Below are positions 23,135 through 31,784 of a DNA stretch of 43,674 nt, piece by piece (the stretch's first letter is position 1; each line of letters opens with the position of its first letter). Source of the stretch: a virus. Below the pieces are notes generated by a model that searched no databases, was not told the origin of the DNA, and worked only from the letters and a program-made list of their open reading frames with translations. The stretch lies in IMG/VR virus record IMGVR_UViG_3300005511_000019, positions 1-43,674 of that record; one strand, given 5' to 3'. The position numbers and the translations under genes were made by a program.

Positions 23135-23791
23135 ATGCCCACGAAATACGACGACGTGCGAGACTATGTTCAGCGATCGAGCTGGCGTGCACTCCAGACC
23201 CTGATCGAGGGCGTCACATACAATCAATCGGTCAGGCGCATGACGACCGCCGAGGAGCGGGAAGCTCTCCGCGCCGATGGGTTCATTGCCCACGATCATC
23301 GCCTCACGCCTCGCGGCGAGACCATGGGCAATTTCCTGCGCTCGAACCCCAAGTGGCGGCCCGAAGCCCCCAAGCGTTATCAACTAATTACTCAAGTTCT
23401 GGCTAAATTCGACGAAAATGCGAAGCACTATTCCGATACCGGTTTCACGATGGCCCATGCTGCTCAAGCTGGGACATGGGCTGCTGCGGCGTCCATTCTG
23501 CGCGAAGCCCTCTCCAGCCCGAGGGGTGAGCCAGCCATGCTGGTGGACCGCGAGCGACTGCGAGAGAAGATCGCTGCCGACCCTGATTTGGAATACGAGG
23601 TTCGGCCCGCGCATCCCGCGCCCGCCACGGTGGAGAGCGCCAAGCTAGACCGTTGGCAGCGCATCCTTGCCGCCGCGAAGGAAGTCGGCTGCGACAAGGT
23701 GCAGTTCACAATTTCGGACGCTGAAGCCCTGCTTGCCGTCCTAGTCGAGGGGAGGAAGGGATCTACTGCTCCCGGTTCGCCACGCACGTAG
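23135..23791 (+). CDS. Unknown protein
   Basis: 218 residues, not recognised. A helical N-terminal half (RSSWRALQTLIEG to LRSNPKWRPEAPKRYQL) might be winged-helix-like, with LRADGFIAHDHRLTPRGETM resembling a wing region. The C-terminal half is helical and charged. Its 3' end overlaps that of the convergent gene at 23763 by 29 bases. Confidence 0.55.
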   Translation: MPTKYDDVRDYVQRSSWRALQTLIEGVTYNQSVRRMTTAEEREALRADGFIAHDHRLTPRGETMGNFLRSNPKWRPEAPKRYQLITQVLAKFDENAKHYSDTGFTMAHAAQAGTWAAAASILREALSSPRGEPAMLVDRERLREKIAADPDLEYEVRPAHPAPATVESAKLDRWQRILAAAKEVGCDKVQFTISDAEALLAVLVEGRKGSTAPGSPRT

Positions 23792-24023
23792 GGCATCCGC
23801 AGGGCTCGGTTTTCTCCAGCCACCAGTCGCATCTCCAGCCGATCTGTGTCGTGAGGATTTGCGGGCCGTGACGGAATCTGACCACACGACCAGGCCGGTG
23901 TTTCAATGCCTCGTCATAAGCCGCTCGGGCCACGACGACGTTGGCGGACTCTGCGATCCACTCCTCAGCGCCTTCCGGTGAGACGCTGTCGACGATCCAG
24001 TTTGAACCGATCTTGTTGCCCAT
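23763..24023 (-). CDS. Unknown small protein
   Basis: 86 residues. The ATG at 24023 follows GGAG by eight bases. The sequence is compact (WIVDSVSPEGAEEWIAESA) and ends with three Cys (CGCPTC) that, with an earlier Cys, may bind zinc. It follows the SGNH hydrolase gene on the minus strand. Confidence 0.6.
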   Translation of the reverse strand: MGNKIGSNWIVDSVSPEGAEEWIAESANVVVARAAYDEALKHRPGRVVRFRHGPQILTTQIGWRCDWWLEKTEPCGCPTCVANREQ

Positions 24024-24072
24024 CTTCCGCGCTCCGTTAAGAGAACAGAAAGGGAACAAACGCACTATTGAG

Positions 24073-24759
24073 TCAAGCGGGCGGGATGCATCTCACCTTG
24101 GACTGCTCGCCAATCTCGCGGATGCGGCTCATGCGTTCTTGATTGGCCTTGGCGGTCAGATGCACGTCATCATCGAAAAGCGCATCGGCGCGACCGTGTA
24201 GATTGGTTGACCACTGAGATTCCAGCGCGACCTTCTCCGTCTTCGCCACGCGCTTGATGATCTCGTTGATGACGTTGACAGACTCCGGATCGGCAAAATT
24301 CTTGCCGACAGGCGGAATCAACCACAAATAAATCGCAGTTTCGTTACGGTGGAAGGCGCGAATGACGCGCTTGAAATCAGTTTCAAGCTTCGCTTCATAA
24401 CCGTCAATCTTGCCGACAAGAGGCACATCGTTCGTGCCCAGCATAATGTGAGCGACTGAGGGGCGGGTTACGCCGACAATGAATTCCAGTCGATCGGCAA
24501 CGTCCGACACGCGAGCACCAGCAAGGCCGGCATTTACAATCTTGCACGCGCCAGCTTCGTTCCACCAAAAGCTCTCGGTATTGCTATCGCCGACCAGTAA
24601 TGTTTGCCAAAGGCCCGATGTTTTGGCCTGAAAGCGAATGATGTTCGAGCGGGCGGTGAAATGTGAATCCCACGGGCTCTTCTCCTGGGCAGGAGCGAAC
24701 GTAGGGATCATGACGGCGAGGGCGATGGCCAGCGAACGCACGGGCAGGGGCAGGGGCAT
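24073..24759 (-). CDS. Secreted SGNH/GDSL hydrolase
   Basis: 228 residues with a cleavable signal peptide (hydrophobic run to FAPAQ). SGNH blocks: VGDSNTESFW (nucleophile Ser), NAGLAGAR (Gly), MLGTNDVP (Asn) and FDDDVHLTAKA (catalytic Asp/His). It would be an esterase, perhaps removing acyl groups from a surface polysaccharide. The ATG at 24759 is six bases after GGAG. Why a phage would export a free esterase is not clear; changing the host surface against superinfection is one option. Confidence 0.78.
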   Translation of the reverse strand: MPLPLPVRSLAIALAVMIPTFAPAQEKSPWDSHFTARSNIIRFQAKTSGLWQTLLVGDSNTESFWWNEAGACKIVNAGLAGARVSDVADRLEFIVGVTRPSVAHIMLGTNDVPLVGKIDGYEAKLETDFKRVIRAFHRNETAIYLWLIPPVGKNFADPESVNVINEIIKRVAKTEKVALESQWSTNLHGRADALFDDDVHLTAKANQERMSRIREIGEQSKVRCIPPA

Positions 24760-24833
24760 AGACATCTCCAGAGCACTTCGCCTTTAGCGTGTGGTGGAAA
24801 ATTCCTCAAGGGCACGTTGACGACAGGTCAAAG

Positions 24834-24848
24834 TCAACATAATGTTGA
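24834..24848. promoter_or_regulatory. Operator-like palindrome 17 (perfect)
   Basis: TCAACATAATGTTGA, a consensus copy 24 bases before the ATG at 24873. A TTGACG at 24817-24822 lies upstream. Confidence 0.8.
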
Positions 24849-24872
24849 TTATCAAATCAGGAGCTGAATTCA

Positions 24873-25499
24873 ATGTTCAACCATGAAGCACTGCGCACGC
24901 ATATCGCCGGTTTTGCGAGCGGCAGCGTGCCGATCAATGTCGAACATCTCAAGGCGCTGTTGCGCGACTATGACCGACTCGATCAGCTATCGGCCATCGC
25001 ACCGTCGACCAACATCAATGACTGGATCGACGAGCAGGTGCGCACCGGCCTGTTCTCTGCCGGAGATGTTCGGGCCTGGGCCGCCGAGGTCGCTCGCGGC
25101 GCCGTGTGTCTGCTGCTCGCCAACCCGGCCGCGCTGATCGACAACCTCGTCAACATGGTCCACGCCGACAACGTACGGGCCGGCTGGTGGACCGATCTGC
25201 AAACCGGCGAGGATCTGCACGGCAAGCGCAACGTCGGCGAGCTGTTGGCGCTCGTGCATTCGGAGATCAGCGAGGCGCTGGAAGGCCACCGCAAGAATCT
25301 GCCCGACGACAAGCTGCCGCACCGCCCGATGTACCGTGTCGAGCTGATCGACGCCGTCATTCGGCTCTTCGACATTCTCGGCGCCGACAATCGCGAGCAC
25401 CCGGCCGGCACGATCTTCATGGAAAAGCGCGGCTATAACGCCAAGCGTCTCGACCATAAGCCTGAGCACCGCCGAGCGGCAGGCGGCAAGGCGTTCTGA
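24873..25499 (+). CDS. MazG-like NTP pyrophosphohydrolase
   Basis: 208 residues. The C-terminal half has the all-alpha NTP-PPase pattern: LVHSEISEALEGHRK with the ExxE metal site, then ELIDAVIRLFDIL, and a trailing EKRGYNAKR. The N-terminal 95 residues form an extra helical domain. Such enzymes hydrolyse (d)NTPs or the alarmone ppGpp. It suits the nucleotide-metabolism group but is placed with small unknown genes downstream. Confidence 0.75.
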   Translation: MFNHEALRTHIAGFASGSVPINVEHLKALLRDYDRLDQLSAIAPSTNINDWIDEQVRTGLFSAGDVRAWAAEVARGAVCLLLANPAALIDNLVNMVHADNVRAGWWTDLQTGEDLHGKRNVGELLALVHSEISEALEGHRKNLPDDKLPHRPMYRVELIDAVIRLFDILGADNREHPAGTIFMEKRGYNAKRLDHKPEHRRAAGGKAF

Positions 25500-25501
25500 T
25501 C

Positions 25502-25735
25502 ATGAGCAACAAACTCACGATCGAGGAACTTCTTCAGCAGATTCAGCCTCTTCAAGGTTATGTCGGCCAGAAGATGCAGCACGCGCGGTCAAGCGATTGG
25601 TATCGGATCACCGGAATACACTTCCGCGAGAGCGATATGAGTATCGAGTTTACGTATCAAACGCTTCACCGTGAACCCGTTGCCTTCAGCCGACCGATCG
25701 CCGAGTTATTCGACGGCCGGTTCGTGATCAAGTGA
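25502..25735 (+). CDS. Unknown small protein
   Basis: 77 residues, not recognised. It starts two bases after the MazG stop. A helical N-terminus (IEELLQQIQPLQGYVGQKM) is followed by beta strands (WYRITGIHFRESDMSIEFTY). It belongs to the MazG operon. Confidence 0.6.
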   Translation: MSNKLTIEELLQQIQPLQGYVGQKMQHARSSDWYRITGIHFRESDMSIEFTYQTLHREPVAFSRPIAELFDGRFVIK

Positions 25736-25745
25736 GATCGGTATA

Positions 25746-26021
25746 ATGAGCCTGTCCAAACTTAAGCCCGGCGACCGAGTCCGCTATCTCGGCAACCCGA
25801 ACACCCCGCTTGCTCGGCGTATGAAGAGCACGATCGACAACCTGACGATGATCAAACTCGCCGACCAGGAGGGTGAGGTTGTTGAGATCGATGGGCCGCC
25901 TGTCCGCGATGTCGCCACTGGCGTCATGACCTTCCCGTCGATCAAGGTGAAGTTCGACAACGTCGCCTTCTCCCGAGCCAACGAAGAGTACCTGCCCGAG
26001 GCGGAATTCGAGCGGGTTTAG
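25746..26021 (+). CDS. Small beta-barrel-like protein
   Basis: 91 residues. LKPGDRVRYLG and EGEVVEIDGPPV with a later IKVKFDNVAFSR suggest a KOW/SH3-like barrel, a type common in phage small proteins. No specific function. It is the last gene before the palindrome at 26035. Confidence 0.6.
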   Translation: MSLSKLKPGDRVRYLGNPNTPLARRMKSTIDNLTMIKLADQEGEVVEIDGPPVRDVATGVMTFPSIKVKFDNVAFSRANEEYLPEAEFERV

Positions 26022-26034
26022 CACGCCTTTTCGA

Positions 26035-26049
26035 TCAACATAATGTGGA
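26035..26049. promoter_or_regulatory. Operator-like palindrome 18
   Basis: TCAACATAATGTGGA, with a right arm changed to TGTGGA, 12 bases before the ParB-like ATG at 26062. Confidence 0.65.
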
Positions 26050-26061
26050 AAGAGCCCTGAC

Positions 26062-26871
26062 ATGTCCACGAAACACGGCATCAAGGATCTCGCGATCGGC
26101 CGTTCCGACACCTACCGGATCGACCCTCGCGAGCTTCGTGTGAAGGAAGGCTGGAACAGTCGCGTCAAGAACTTCGACCCGGCCGATCCCGATGACCTGG
26201 CACTCGCACAGTCGATTGCCCAGGTCGGCGTGAAGCAGAACATCACCGTTTATTGGGAGGAGGGCGCCCCCTTCATCTCTGACGGTCATCGTCGATACGG
26301 CGCGACGCTCTACGCGATCGAGCACCTGGGCGCCGAGATCAAGTCGGTGCCGGTCCAGACCGAGGAGCGCTATTCGAGCGAGGCTGATCGCGTCTTCAGC
26401 CAGATCGTCCGTAACTCGGGCAAGCCGCTCGCTCCGATCGAGCAGGCGCAGGTGTTCAAGCGTCTCATCGATCTCGGCTGGAGCGAGACGGACATCGCCA
26501 ACAAGTCCGGTCTGAATCGCGCCTGGATCGTCGAGTTGCTGACCCTGCGCGCCTCGCCCGACGCGATCACCAAGCTTGTGGAGAGCGGTAAGGTGGCGGC
26601 CACGCTCGCCATCCAGACCCTCAAGCAGAACAAGGGTGATGTGAAGGCCGCCAGTGATGCCCTGAGCGACGCCGTCAGCACCGCCGAGGCCGAAGGCAAG
26701 AGCCGGGCGACGGCGAAGCACATGGCCAAGGAAAAGCCGGCGTCGCTGCGCGATCAGCTCAAGGCTTTCATGGCCGATGTCGAGACCCGCGAGAACAAGG
26801 AGACCGGCAAGGTCGGCCTCATCATGACCGCGGACCAGTACGACCGGTTCCGCGTGCTCGTGGGCATCTGA
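26062..26871 (+). CDS. ParB-like protein
   Basis: 269 residues with a ParB/Srx-like N-terminal domain: LALAQSIAQVGVKQNITVYW, then FISDGHRRYGA, the GHRR box that binds nucleotide in ParB. A helical DNA-binding middle follows (APIEQAQVFKRLIDLGWSETDIANKSGL, about residues 128-155), matching the ParB HTH. The C-terminus is charged. No ParA is visible, so partition is not certain; phage ParB-like proteins may act as regulators or nucleases. Confidence 0.8.
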   Translation: MSTKHGIKDLAIGRSDTYRIDPRELRVKEGWNSRVKNFDPADPDDLALAQSIAQVGVKQNITVYWEEGAPFISDGHRRYGATLYAIEHLGAEIKSVPVQTEERYSSEADRVFSQIVRNSGKPLAPIEQAQVFKRLIDLGWSETDIANKSGLNRAWIVELLTLRASPDAITKLVESGKVAATLAIQTLKQNKGDVKAASDALSDAVSTAEAEGKSRATAKHMAKEKPASLRDQLKAFMADVETRENKETGKVGLIMTADQYDRFRVLVGI

Positions 26872-26873
26872 CG

Positions 26874-27164
26874 ATGCTGATCTACGCCTTCACCTTCGAC
26901 ACGCTCGGCTACGCCTGGCGAGCCTTCTGCGTCGGCCTGATGTGGGGTTGGTTCGTCACGCCGATCGCCGGCCTGCCGGTGCCGGCCTTCTGGCACCTGG
27001 TCGGTCTCATAGCGCTGATCGACGTGCTGCTGGTGAAGGCGCCTGGCCACTACTTCGGCCACGCCACGGCTGTCGGCGTCAAGAACAGCCTCATCCTCAA
27101 CTTCATCAACCCGGCGCTCGCGCTCAGCTTCGGCTGGCTCGCGCGCGTCCTGACATTCAACTGA
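26874..27164 (+). CDS. Integral membrane protein
   Basis: 96 residues with about three hydrophobic segments (AFCVGLMWGWFVTPIAGLPV, HLVGLIALIDVLLVK, and LNFINPALALSFGWLARVLT). It starts two bases after the ParB-like gene. No family recognised. Confidence 0.6.
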   Translation: MLIYAFTFDTLGYAWRAFCVGLMWGWFVTPIAGLPVPAFWHLVGLIALIDVLLVKAPGHYFGHATAVGVKNSLILNFINPALALSFGWLARVLTFN

Positions 27165-27171
27165 AAGTGGA
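27157..27171. promoter_or_regulatory. Degenerate operator-like palindrome 19
   Basis: TCAACTGAAAGTGGA, a weak match whose right arm supplies GTGGAG as Shine-Dalgarno for the ATG at 27180. It may be chance. Confidence 0.35.
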
Positions 27172-27179
27172 GAATCAAC

Positions 27180-27452
27180 ATGAAGACCACGCGAAAGCCC
27201 GGAATGCTCGCCGCCATCGCCACCGGTCTGGCGCGCGCCTTCGGGCTGAATGGTTTCGAAGCGCCTCCCATGCCGGTGAAGCGTCATCAGCCGTCACGTC
27301 CCGGTTTCGGCAACCGGCGCTTCGCGCGCAGTCGATATACGGGGCGCATCCTTCGCGAAATCCGCGCGAGCGCAATCCGCTTCGACGGTGCGCCGCGACG
27401 GGAATGCTCTCGTCGCGTTCGCCAAATGGAGCGGGCTAAGGCTGCGGCTTGA
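27180..27452 (+). CDS. Small basic protein
   Basis: 90 residues, Arg-rich, with no recognised domain. GTGGAG lies six bases before the ATG, and the stop overlaps the next start (TGATG). The arginine content suggests nucleic-acid binding, but this is weak. Confidence 0.5.
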   Translation: MKTTRKPGMLAAIATGLARAFGLNGFEAPPMPVKRHQPSRPGFGNRRFARSRYTGRILREIRASAIRFDGAPRRECSRRVRQMERAKAAA

Positions 27453-27964
27453 TGACGGCCTACAGCGCAGCGCGAGGGCGGCTCACCGGCAGACGGCGCC
27501 GCTCGAACAAAGAGCGCTTCCTCGACAAAATCCAGCGGCAAGAAAATGGATGTTGGATTTGGCTGGGTTGGTGTGATCGCGATGGATATGGAATGTTCAA
27601 CTTCCGTTTCCCCGACGATCAACTCAAGGATATTCGGGCTTCTCACGCTGCGCTTAACATCTTTTGCGACGTGCCGCTGCCGATTGATGAGCAAGCCTGT
27701 CACCACTGCGACAACAGCGCTTGCGTCAATCCCGAACACATCTTTCAGGGTTCGCAGCTCGCTAACATGCACGACATGATCGAGAAAGATCGTGGAATGT
27801 ATGGAGAGCGAAATTGGAACGCTGTTCTAGACGAAGACACTGTCAGGGACATTCGGGCACGCCGCAAGCGAGGGCAGTCGATCGCGGGGATTGCGCGAGA
27901 GATTGGCTTCAAGGAATCGACTGTCGGAGCCGTCGCTCGACGACAGAACTGGCGTCACGTTTAA
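27452..27964 (+). CDS. HNH endonuclease with C-terminal HTH
   Basis: 170 residues. The HNH core has GCWIWLGWCDRDGYG, RASHAAL, then ACHHCDNSACVNPEHIFQGS, as in HNH_3-type homing endonucleases. The C-terminal 40 residues (VRDIRARRKRGQSIAGIARE plus IGFKESTV) read as a helix-turn-helix that would place it on DNA. It is a likely homing-type gene and differs from the one at 16594. It lies just upstream of the ribonucleotide reductase. Confidence 0.83.
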   Translation: MTAYSAARGRLTGRRRRSNKERFLDKIQRQENGCWIWLGWCDRDGYGMFNFRFPDDQLKDIRASHAALNIFCDVPLPIDEQACHHCDNSACVNPEHIFQGSQLANMHDMIEKDRGMYGERNWNAVLDEDTVRDIRARRKRGQSIAGIAREIGFKESTVGAVARRQNWRHV

Positions 27965-27972
27965 GGGACATA

Positions 27973-27990
27973 ATCCTAGTTATCTAGGAT
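27973..27990. repeat. Hairpin after HNH gene
   Basis: ATCCTAG-TTAT-CTAGGAT, nine bases after the HNH stop. No T-run follows. The same TAGGAT/ATCCTA hexamers form a hairpin at 34682-34697. Confidence 0.6.
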
Positions 27991-28052
27991 AATAGACCTA
28001 TTGCCGCGTAAGGCCGATCGCACGTCGCTTTCGGGTTTGCGCGGCTTCATTT

Positions 28053-28067
28053 TCAACATAATAGTGA
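28053..28067. promoter_or_regulatory. Operator-like palindrome 20
   Basis: TCAACATAATAGTGA, with a degraded right arm, 51 bases before the reductase ATG. Confidence 0.55.
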
Positions 28068-28118
28068 TCGGTCCACATTGACGCCGCTATATGTGGTGTC
28101 GCCAACCGAGAGATCGTC

Positions 28119-30062
28119 ATGTCTCAGCTCCCCACCGACTACCAGAACTACATCGGCAAGTCCCGCTATGCCCGATTCCGCGACCAGGATGGTCGGCGTG
28201 AGAATTGGGATGAAACGGTCGGCCGCTACTTCGAATATTTCCTCGACCATCTCGATCGCCACCACGGCTACACGCCCTCGCAAACACTCGTGACCGAGCT
28301 GCAGGATGCAGTCATGAACCTGCACGTCATGCCGTCCATGCGGGCGCTGATGACCGCAGGACCGGCCGCCGAGCGCGAGAACCTCGCCGTCTACAATTGC
28401 GCCTATCTGCCCATCGATCGACCGAAGGCCTTCGCCGAAGCGCTCTACATCCTCATGTGCGGCACGGGCGTGGGCTTCAGCGTCGAACGGCAGGTGATCA
28501 AGCTGCTGCCCGAGGTGCCCGACACCTTCGTCAAGACCGACGACGTGATCGTGGTCGAGGACAGCAAGCTCGGCTGGGCCGTCGCATATCACAACCTGAT
28601 CCTGGCTCTCTATGCCGGCGAGATTCCGAAGATCGACGTCAGCTTGGTCCGGCCCGCTGGCACCCGTCTCAAGATCTTTGGCGGGCGTGCCTCGGGGCCT
28701 GCGCCGCTGCTCGATTTGTTCAACTTCGTGATCCGCAGCTTCGTCGATGCCAAGGGTCGGCGCCTCAACAGCCTCGAAATCCACGAGATTGTCACCAAGA
28801 CGGGGGAGATTGTCGTGGTCGGCGGCGTGCGGCGCAGCGCCGAGATCAGCCTGTCGAACCTCTCCGATCTGCGGATGCGCGATGCGAAGTCGGGCAACTG
28901 GTATCAGGACAAGCCGCACCTGGCGCTTGCCAACAATTCGGTCGCCTATACCGAGAAGCCTTCACCTGCCGCCTTCATGGAGGAGTGGCTGTCGCTCTAC
29001 AAATCGCGATCCGGTGAGCGCGGCATCTTCAATCGCGCTGGTGCTGTGCAAAAGATGCTCAAGCTCGGCCGCCGTGACCATCGCTTCGAATTCGGCGTCA
29101 ACCCGTGTGCGGAGATCATTCTGCGGCCCCGCGGGCTTTGCAACCTCAGCGAGGCAGTCGTTCGTGAGTCCGACACGATCGGCGACCTTCGCGAAAAAGT
29201 GCGTCTCGCCGCGATCCTGGGCACATGGCAGTCGACTCAGACCCGGTTCAACTTCGTCGACCCTGAGTGGGCGCAGAACGCGATGGAAGAACGACTTCTC
29301 GGAGTCTCCCTGACCGGCATCTACGACAACGAGGTCATGCGTGGTGACCGCGGCCTCGAAGCGCTCGGCGCTCGGCTCTCGAAGCTGAAGGCCGACGTCA
29401 TCAAGGCCAACCGAGTCGAGGCACACGAGATCGGGATCAGCCCGAGCGTCGCCACCACGACGGTCAAGCCGAGCGGCACGGTCAGCCAGCTCGTGAACTG
29501 CCCAAGCGGCATCCACCAGGGCCATTCCGAGTTCTACATCCGGCGCGTCGTCGGCGATAACAAGGACCCGATCACGCAGTTCATGGCTGATGCCGGCATT
29601 CCCAACGAGCCCCACGCTTCCAAGCCGCAGGAGATGACCGTCTTCAGCTTCCCGGTGCGCCTGGGCCGCGGCACGGTCACGCGAGAGGACGTCACGGCCC
29701 TGCAGCATCTCGAACTGGTGCGGACCTACAATGAGCACTGGTCCGAGCATGCCGTGTCCTGCACGATCTCGGTCAAGGAGTCGGAATGGCCTTCGGTCGG
29801 CGGATGGGTCTACGACAACTTCGACGAGTTGGCCGGCGTGAGCTTCTTGCCGCATTTTGCGGGCGACAGCTCCTATACGCAGATGCCCTACGAGACGATC
29901 GACGAGGCGGCCTATGTCGCCATGCTGGCCCGCATGCCGGCTTCTATCGACTGGTCGGAGCTGGCTCGATACGAGCGCGGCGAGGACAGCGTGACGGGCA
30001 CGCGCGAGTTCGCCTGCGTCGGAAACACCTGCGAGATCGTCGACAGCGCCAAAGCCGTTTGA
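28119..30062 (+). CDS. nrdJ: Class II (B12-dependent) ribonucleotide reductase
   Basis: Adenosylcobalamin-dependent reductase of 647 residues that makes deoxynucleotides. Seen: NLAVYNCAYLPI with the substrate-site Cys, MCGTGVGFSVERQ, NPCAEIIL (Asn328, Cys330, Glu332 active-site triad), and C-terminal CVGNTC (about 633 and 638), the redox pair. VKPSGTVSQL and CPSGIHQGH fit the monomeric triphosphate-type enzyme. Start is the ATG at 28119. No B12 riboswitch pattern is visible upstream, so regulation would be by the phage. Confidence 0.92.
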   Translation: MSQLPTDYQNYIGKSRYARFRDQDGRRENWDETVGRYFEYFLDHLDRHHGYTPSQTLVTELQDAVMNLHVMPSMRALMTAGPAAERENLAVYNCAYLPIDRPKAFAEALYILMCGTGVGFSVERQVIKLLPEVPDTFVKTDDVIVVEDSKLGWAVAYHNLILALYAGEIPKIDVSLVRPAGTRLKIFGGRASGPAPLLDLFNFVIRSFVDAKGRRLNSLEIHEIVTKTGEIVVVGGVRRSAEISLSNLSDLRMRDAKSGNWYQDKPHLALANNSVAYTEKPSPAAFMEEWLSLYKSRSGERGIFNRAGAVQKMLKLGRRDHRFEFGVNPCAEIILRPRGLCNLSEAVVRESDTIGDLREKVRLAAILGTWQSTQTRFNFVDPEWAQNAMEERLLGVSLTGIYDNEVMRGDRGLEALGARLSKLKADVIKANRVEAHEIGISPSVATTTVKPSGTVSQLVNCPSGIHQGHSEFYIRRVVGDNKDPITQFMADAGIPNEPHASKPQEMTVFSFPVRLGRGTVTREDVTALQHLELVRTYNEHWSEHAVSCTISVKESEWPSVGGWVYDNFDELAGVSFLPHFAGDSSYTQMPYETIDEAAYVAMLARMPASIDWSELARYERGEDSVTGTREFACVGNTCEIVDSAKAV

Positions 30063-30068
30063 CGATAA

Positions 30069-30083
30069 TCAACTTTATGTTGA
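30069..30083. promoter_or_regulatory. Operator-like palindrome 21
   Basis: TCAACTTTATGTTGA, six bases after the reductase stop. Its right arm could serve as the -35 (TTGATT, 17 bases, TATTTG at 30103). Confidence 0.7.
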
Positions 30084-30093
30084 TTATGTATTT

Positions 30094-30131
30094 GCGATCG
30101 GATATTTGTCTTCTGGCGACGATCCGATCGC
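30094..30131. repeat. Perfect 10-bp hairpin before thyX
   Basis: GCGATCGGAT (30094-30103) and ATCCGATCGC (30122-30131) with an 18-nt loop. It lies in the 182-base gap between the reductase and thyX. A leader hairpin or RNA processing site is possible. Confidence 0.7.
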
Positions 30132-30289
30132 TGTCGAAGCGCCGCGAGCAAAGGCACGCACATGACATGGTATTCCGAATAGGCCGGACATAGAGGCTCG
30201 GGTTCCGGCCTTCAGAGCAGCCCGATTGATGCGTTTGGCGGTGAATGATCGCGCCTCAGAAAAACCGCCATCAAGCCCTGGAGACTCCT

Positions 30290-31210
30290 TTGACCACCAT
30301 TTCAGCGAAGACGATCCTGCGCAGCCGCAATGCGGCCGACCCTAGCGGCAACGTGCTGTCCTGCCTGCTGCTACGCTATCCGCGCTGCATCCATGCCGAG
30401 TTCATGACGCACAAGATGCTCGTAAAGAACTCGGCCAGCTCGCGGGCGATTCCCGTCAAGAAGCTGATCCAGTCGATCAAGGACGACCCGTTCGTGCCGC
30501 TGCATTGGGGCAAGAATCAGAAGGGCATGCAGGCATTCGATGAGACCGACGAGAAGGTCTTCATCAACGGCAAGCTTCGGTCGCGCGAGACAGCATGGTT
30601 GATTGCCAGGGATCACGCGCTCATCGCTGCCGAGGCATTCGATCAGGCTGGCTATCACAAGCAGATCGTCAACCGCCTGATCGAGCCGTGGATGCACATC
30701 ACCGTGCTTGCCTCGGGCATGGATATGGTCGGCTGGTCGAACTTCCTCGGTCTGCGCGACCACGAGGCGGCCGAGCCCCACATCCAGCTTCTCGCCAAAG
30801 AGGTTCGGAAGTGCCTCGAAGACGAGAGTACGATCCAGGTACTCCAACCGGGCGAATGGCACACGCCGTTCGTCCACACGGTGAGAGAGGCTGACAGCTC
30901 TCTTTCCTTCCGCGATAAAACCGAATTTTTCGAGCTTCTGACTACGAAGGAAGCCGTCAACCTTTCAACCGCCCGCTGCGCCTCGACTAGCTACAAGACG
31001 GTCGAAGGCTTCGACATGGATCTACCGACCGCGATCCGCATCCATGACCAGCTCGTCGGCTCGGTGCCCATGCACGCCAGCCCGGCTGAACACGTCGCTC
31101 AGGCCGACGAAAAATGCGCAAATGCCGACTCGTGGGTAGCACCCGGCCTTCACGCCGCGTTCAGCGGATTCCGACAGTACCGCAAGATGCTCCCAGGAGA
31201 ATGCCTCTGA
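30290..31210 (+). CDS. thyX: FAD-dependent thymidylate synthase
   Basis: Makes dTMP from dUMP using folate and FAD. The ThyX core is clear: RCIHAEFMTHKMLVKNSASS then RAIPVKK (the ThyX nucleotide-binding loop), PWMHITVLASGMDMVGWSNF, EPHIQLLA, and ARCASTSYKTVE near the end. About 306 residues from the TTG at 30290, which has GGAG six bases upstream. An ATG at 30245 is in frame but has no good ribosome site; either may be used. The stop overlaps the kinase ATG (TGATG). Confidence 0.88.
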   Translation: MTTISAKTILRSRNAADPSGNVLSCLLLRYPRCIHAEFMTHKMLVKNSASSRAIPVKKLIQSIKDDPFVPLHWGKNQKGMQAFDETDEKVFINGKLRSRETAWLIARDHALIAAEAFDQAGYHKQIVNRLIEPWMHITVLASGMDMVGWSNFLGLRDHEAAEPHIQLLAKEVRKCLEDESTIQVLQPGEWHTPFVHTVREADSSLSFRDKTEFFELLTTKEAVNLSTARCASTSYKTVEGFDMDLPTAIRIHDQLVGSVPMHASPAEHVAQADEKCANADSWVAPGLHAAFSGFRQYRKMLPGECL

Positions 31211-31776
31211 TGAAACGCCACGTCATCATCGTCAACGGTGCGCCGCGCTCGGGCAAGGACTCGACCGTCGAAGCCATGTGCCGCCCGCTCAATGAGGCCG
31301 GCGTTCATACCGAGGCCTTCAGCTCGATAGACCCTGTCCGCGCCATGCTCAGCGGCGCGGGCTTCGAGTTGAGCCGCAAGACACCTGCTGACCGTGCGCT
31401 CCTCGCGACCGTTGGCGCTGCGGTCGAGCTGCACAGCAATTGGCGCAGCCGCTGGTGCGTGGACATGACAAGCCGCTTCTTCGAGCGGGCGGGCGACGGC
31501 GATGCCGTCATGTTCCTCCATATCCGCGAGCCCGAGATCATCGGCCGCGTGCGGACCAACCTGAAGCTTTCCAACCGGGGCTGCAATGTCACCCTGCTCC
31601 TGGTACGCTCGCCGCGAGCGGAAACGACGCTCTCCAATGACGCCGATCGAAACGTCGCCAACATCAAGTACGACGTCACGGTCGACAATGATGGCACGCT
31701 CGAAGACCTAGCGCGTACCAGCGAGAACGTCCTGTTCAATCTCGATCTCGTCGGCCAGCTCACGCTTTTGGCTTGA
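31210..31776 (+). CDS. Deoxynucleoside monophosphate kinase-like protein
   Basis: 188 residues. A P-loop NGAPRSGKDS at residues 9-18 follows a beta strand, as in adenylate-kinase-like phage dNMP kinases. HIREPEIIGRV and LLLVRSPRAET match the lid and Arg-rich substrate side. It would phosphorylate dNMPs produced by the reductase and ThyX. The longer open frame upstream overlaps thyX; the ATG at 31210 has GGAG upstream and is coupled to thyX. Confidence 0.8.
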   Translation: MKRHVIIVNGAPRSGKDSTVEAMCRPLNEAGVHTEAFSSIDPVRAMLSGAGFELSRKTPADRALLATVGAAVELHSNWRSRWCVDMTSRFFERAGDGDAVMFLHIREPEIIGRVRTNLKLSNRGCNVTLLLVRSPRAETTLSNDADRNVANIKYDVTVDNDGTLEDLARTSENVLFNLDLVGQLTLLA

Positions 31777-31784
31777 CCCGTTAA

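Noticed and set aside
27965-28118. B12 riboswitch upstream of the class II reductase
   Set aside because: The gap is about 150 bases and I cannot find a B12-box or the expected fold; a palindrome occupies part of it.
30087-30193. A 35-codon frame between reductase and thyX
   Set aside because: It has no Shine-Dalgarno and covers the perfect hairpin, which accounts for its sequence better.
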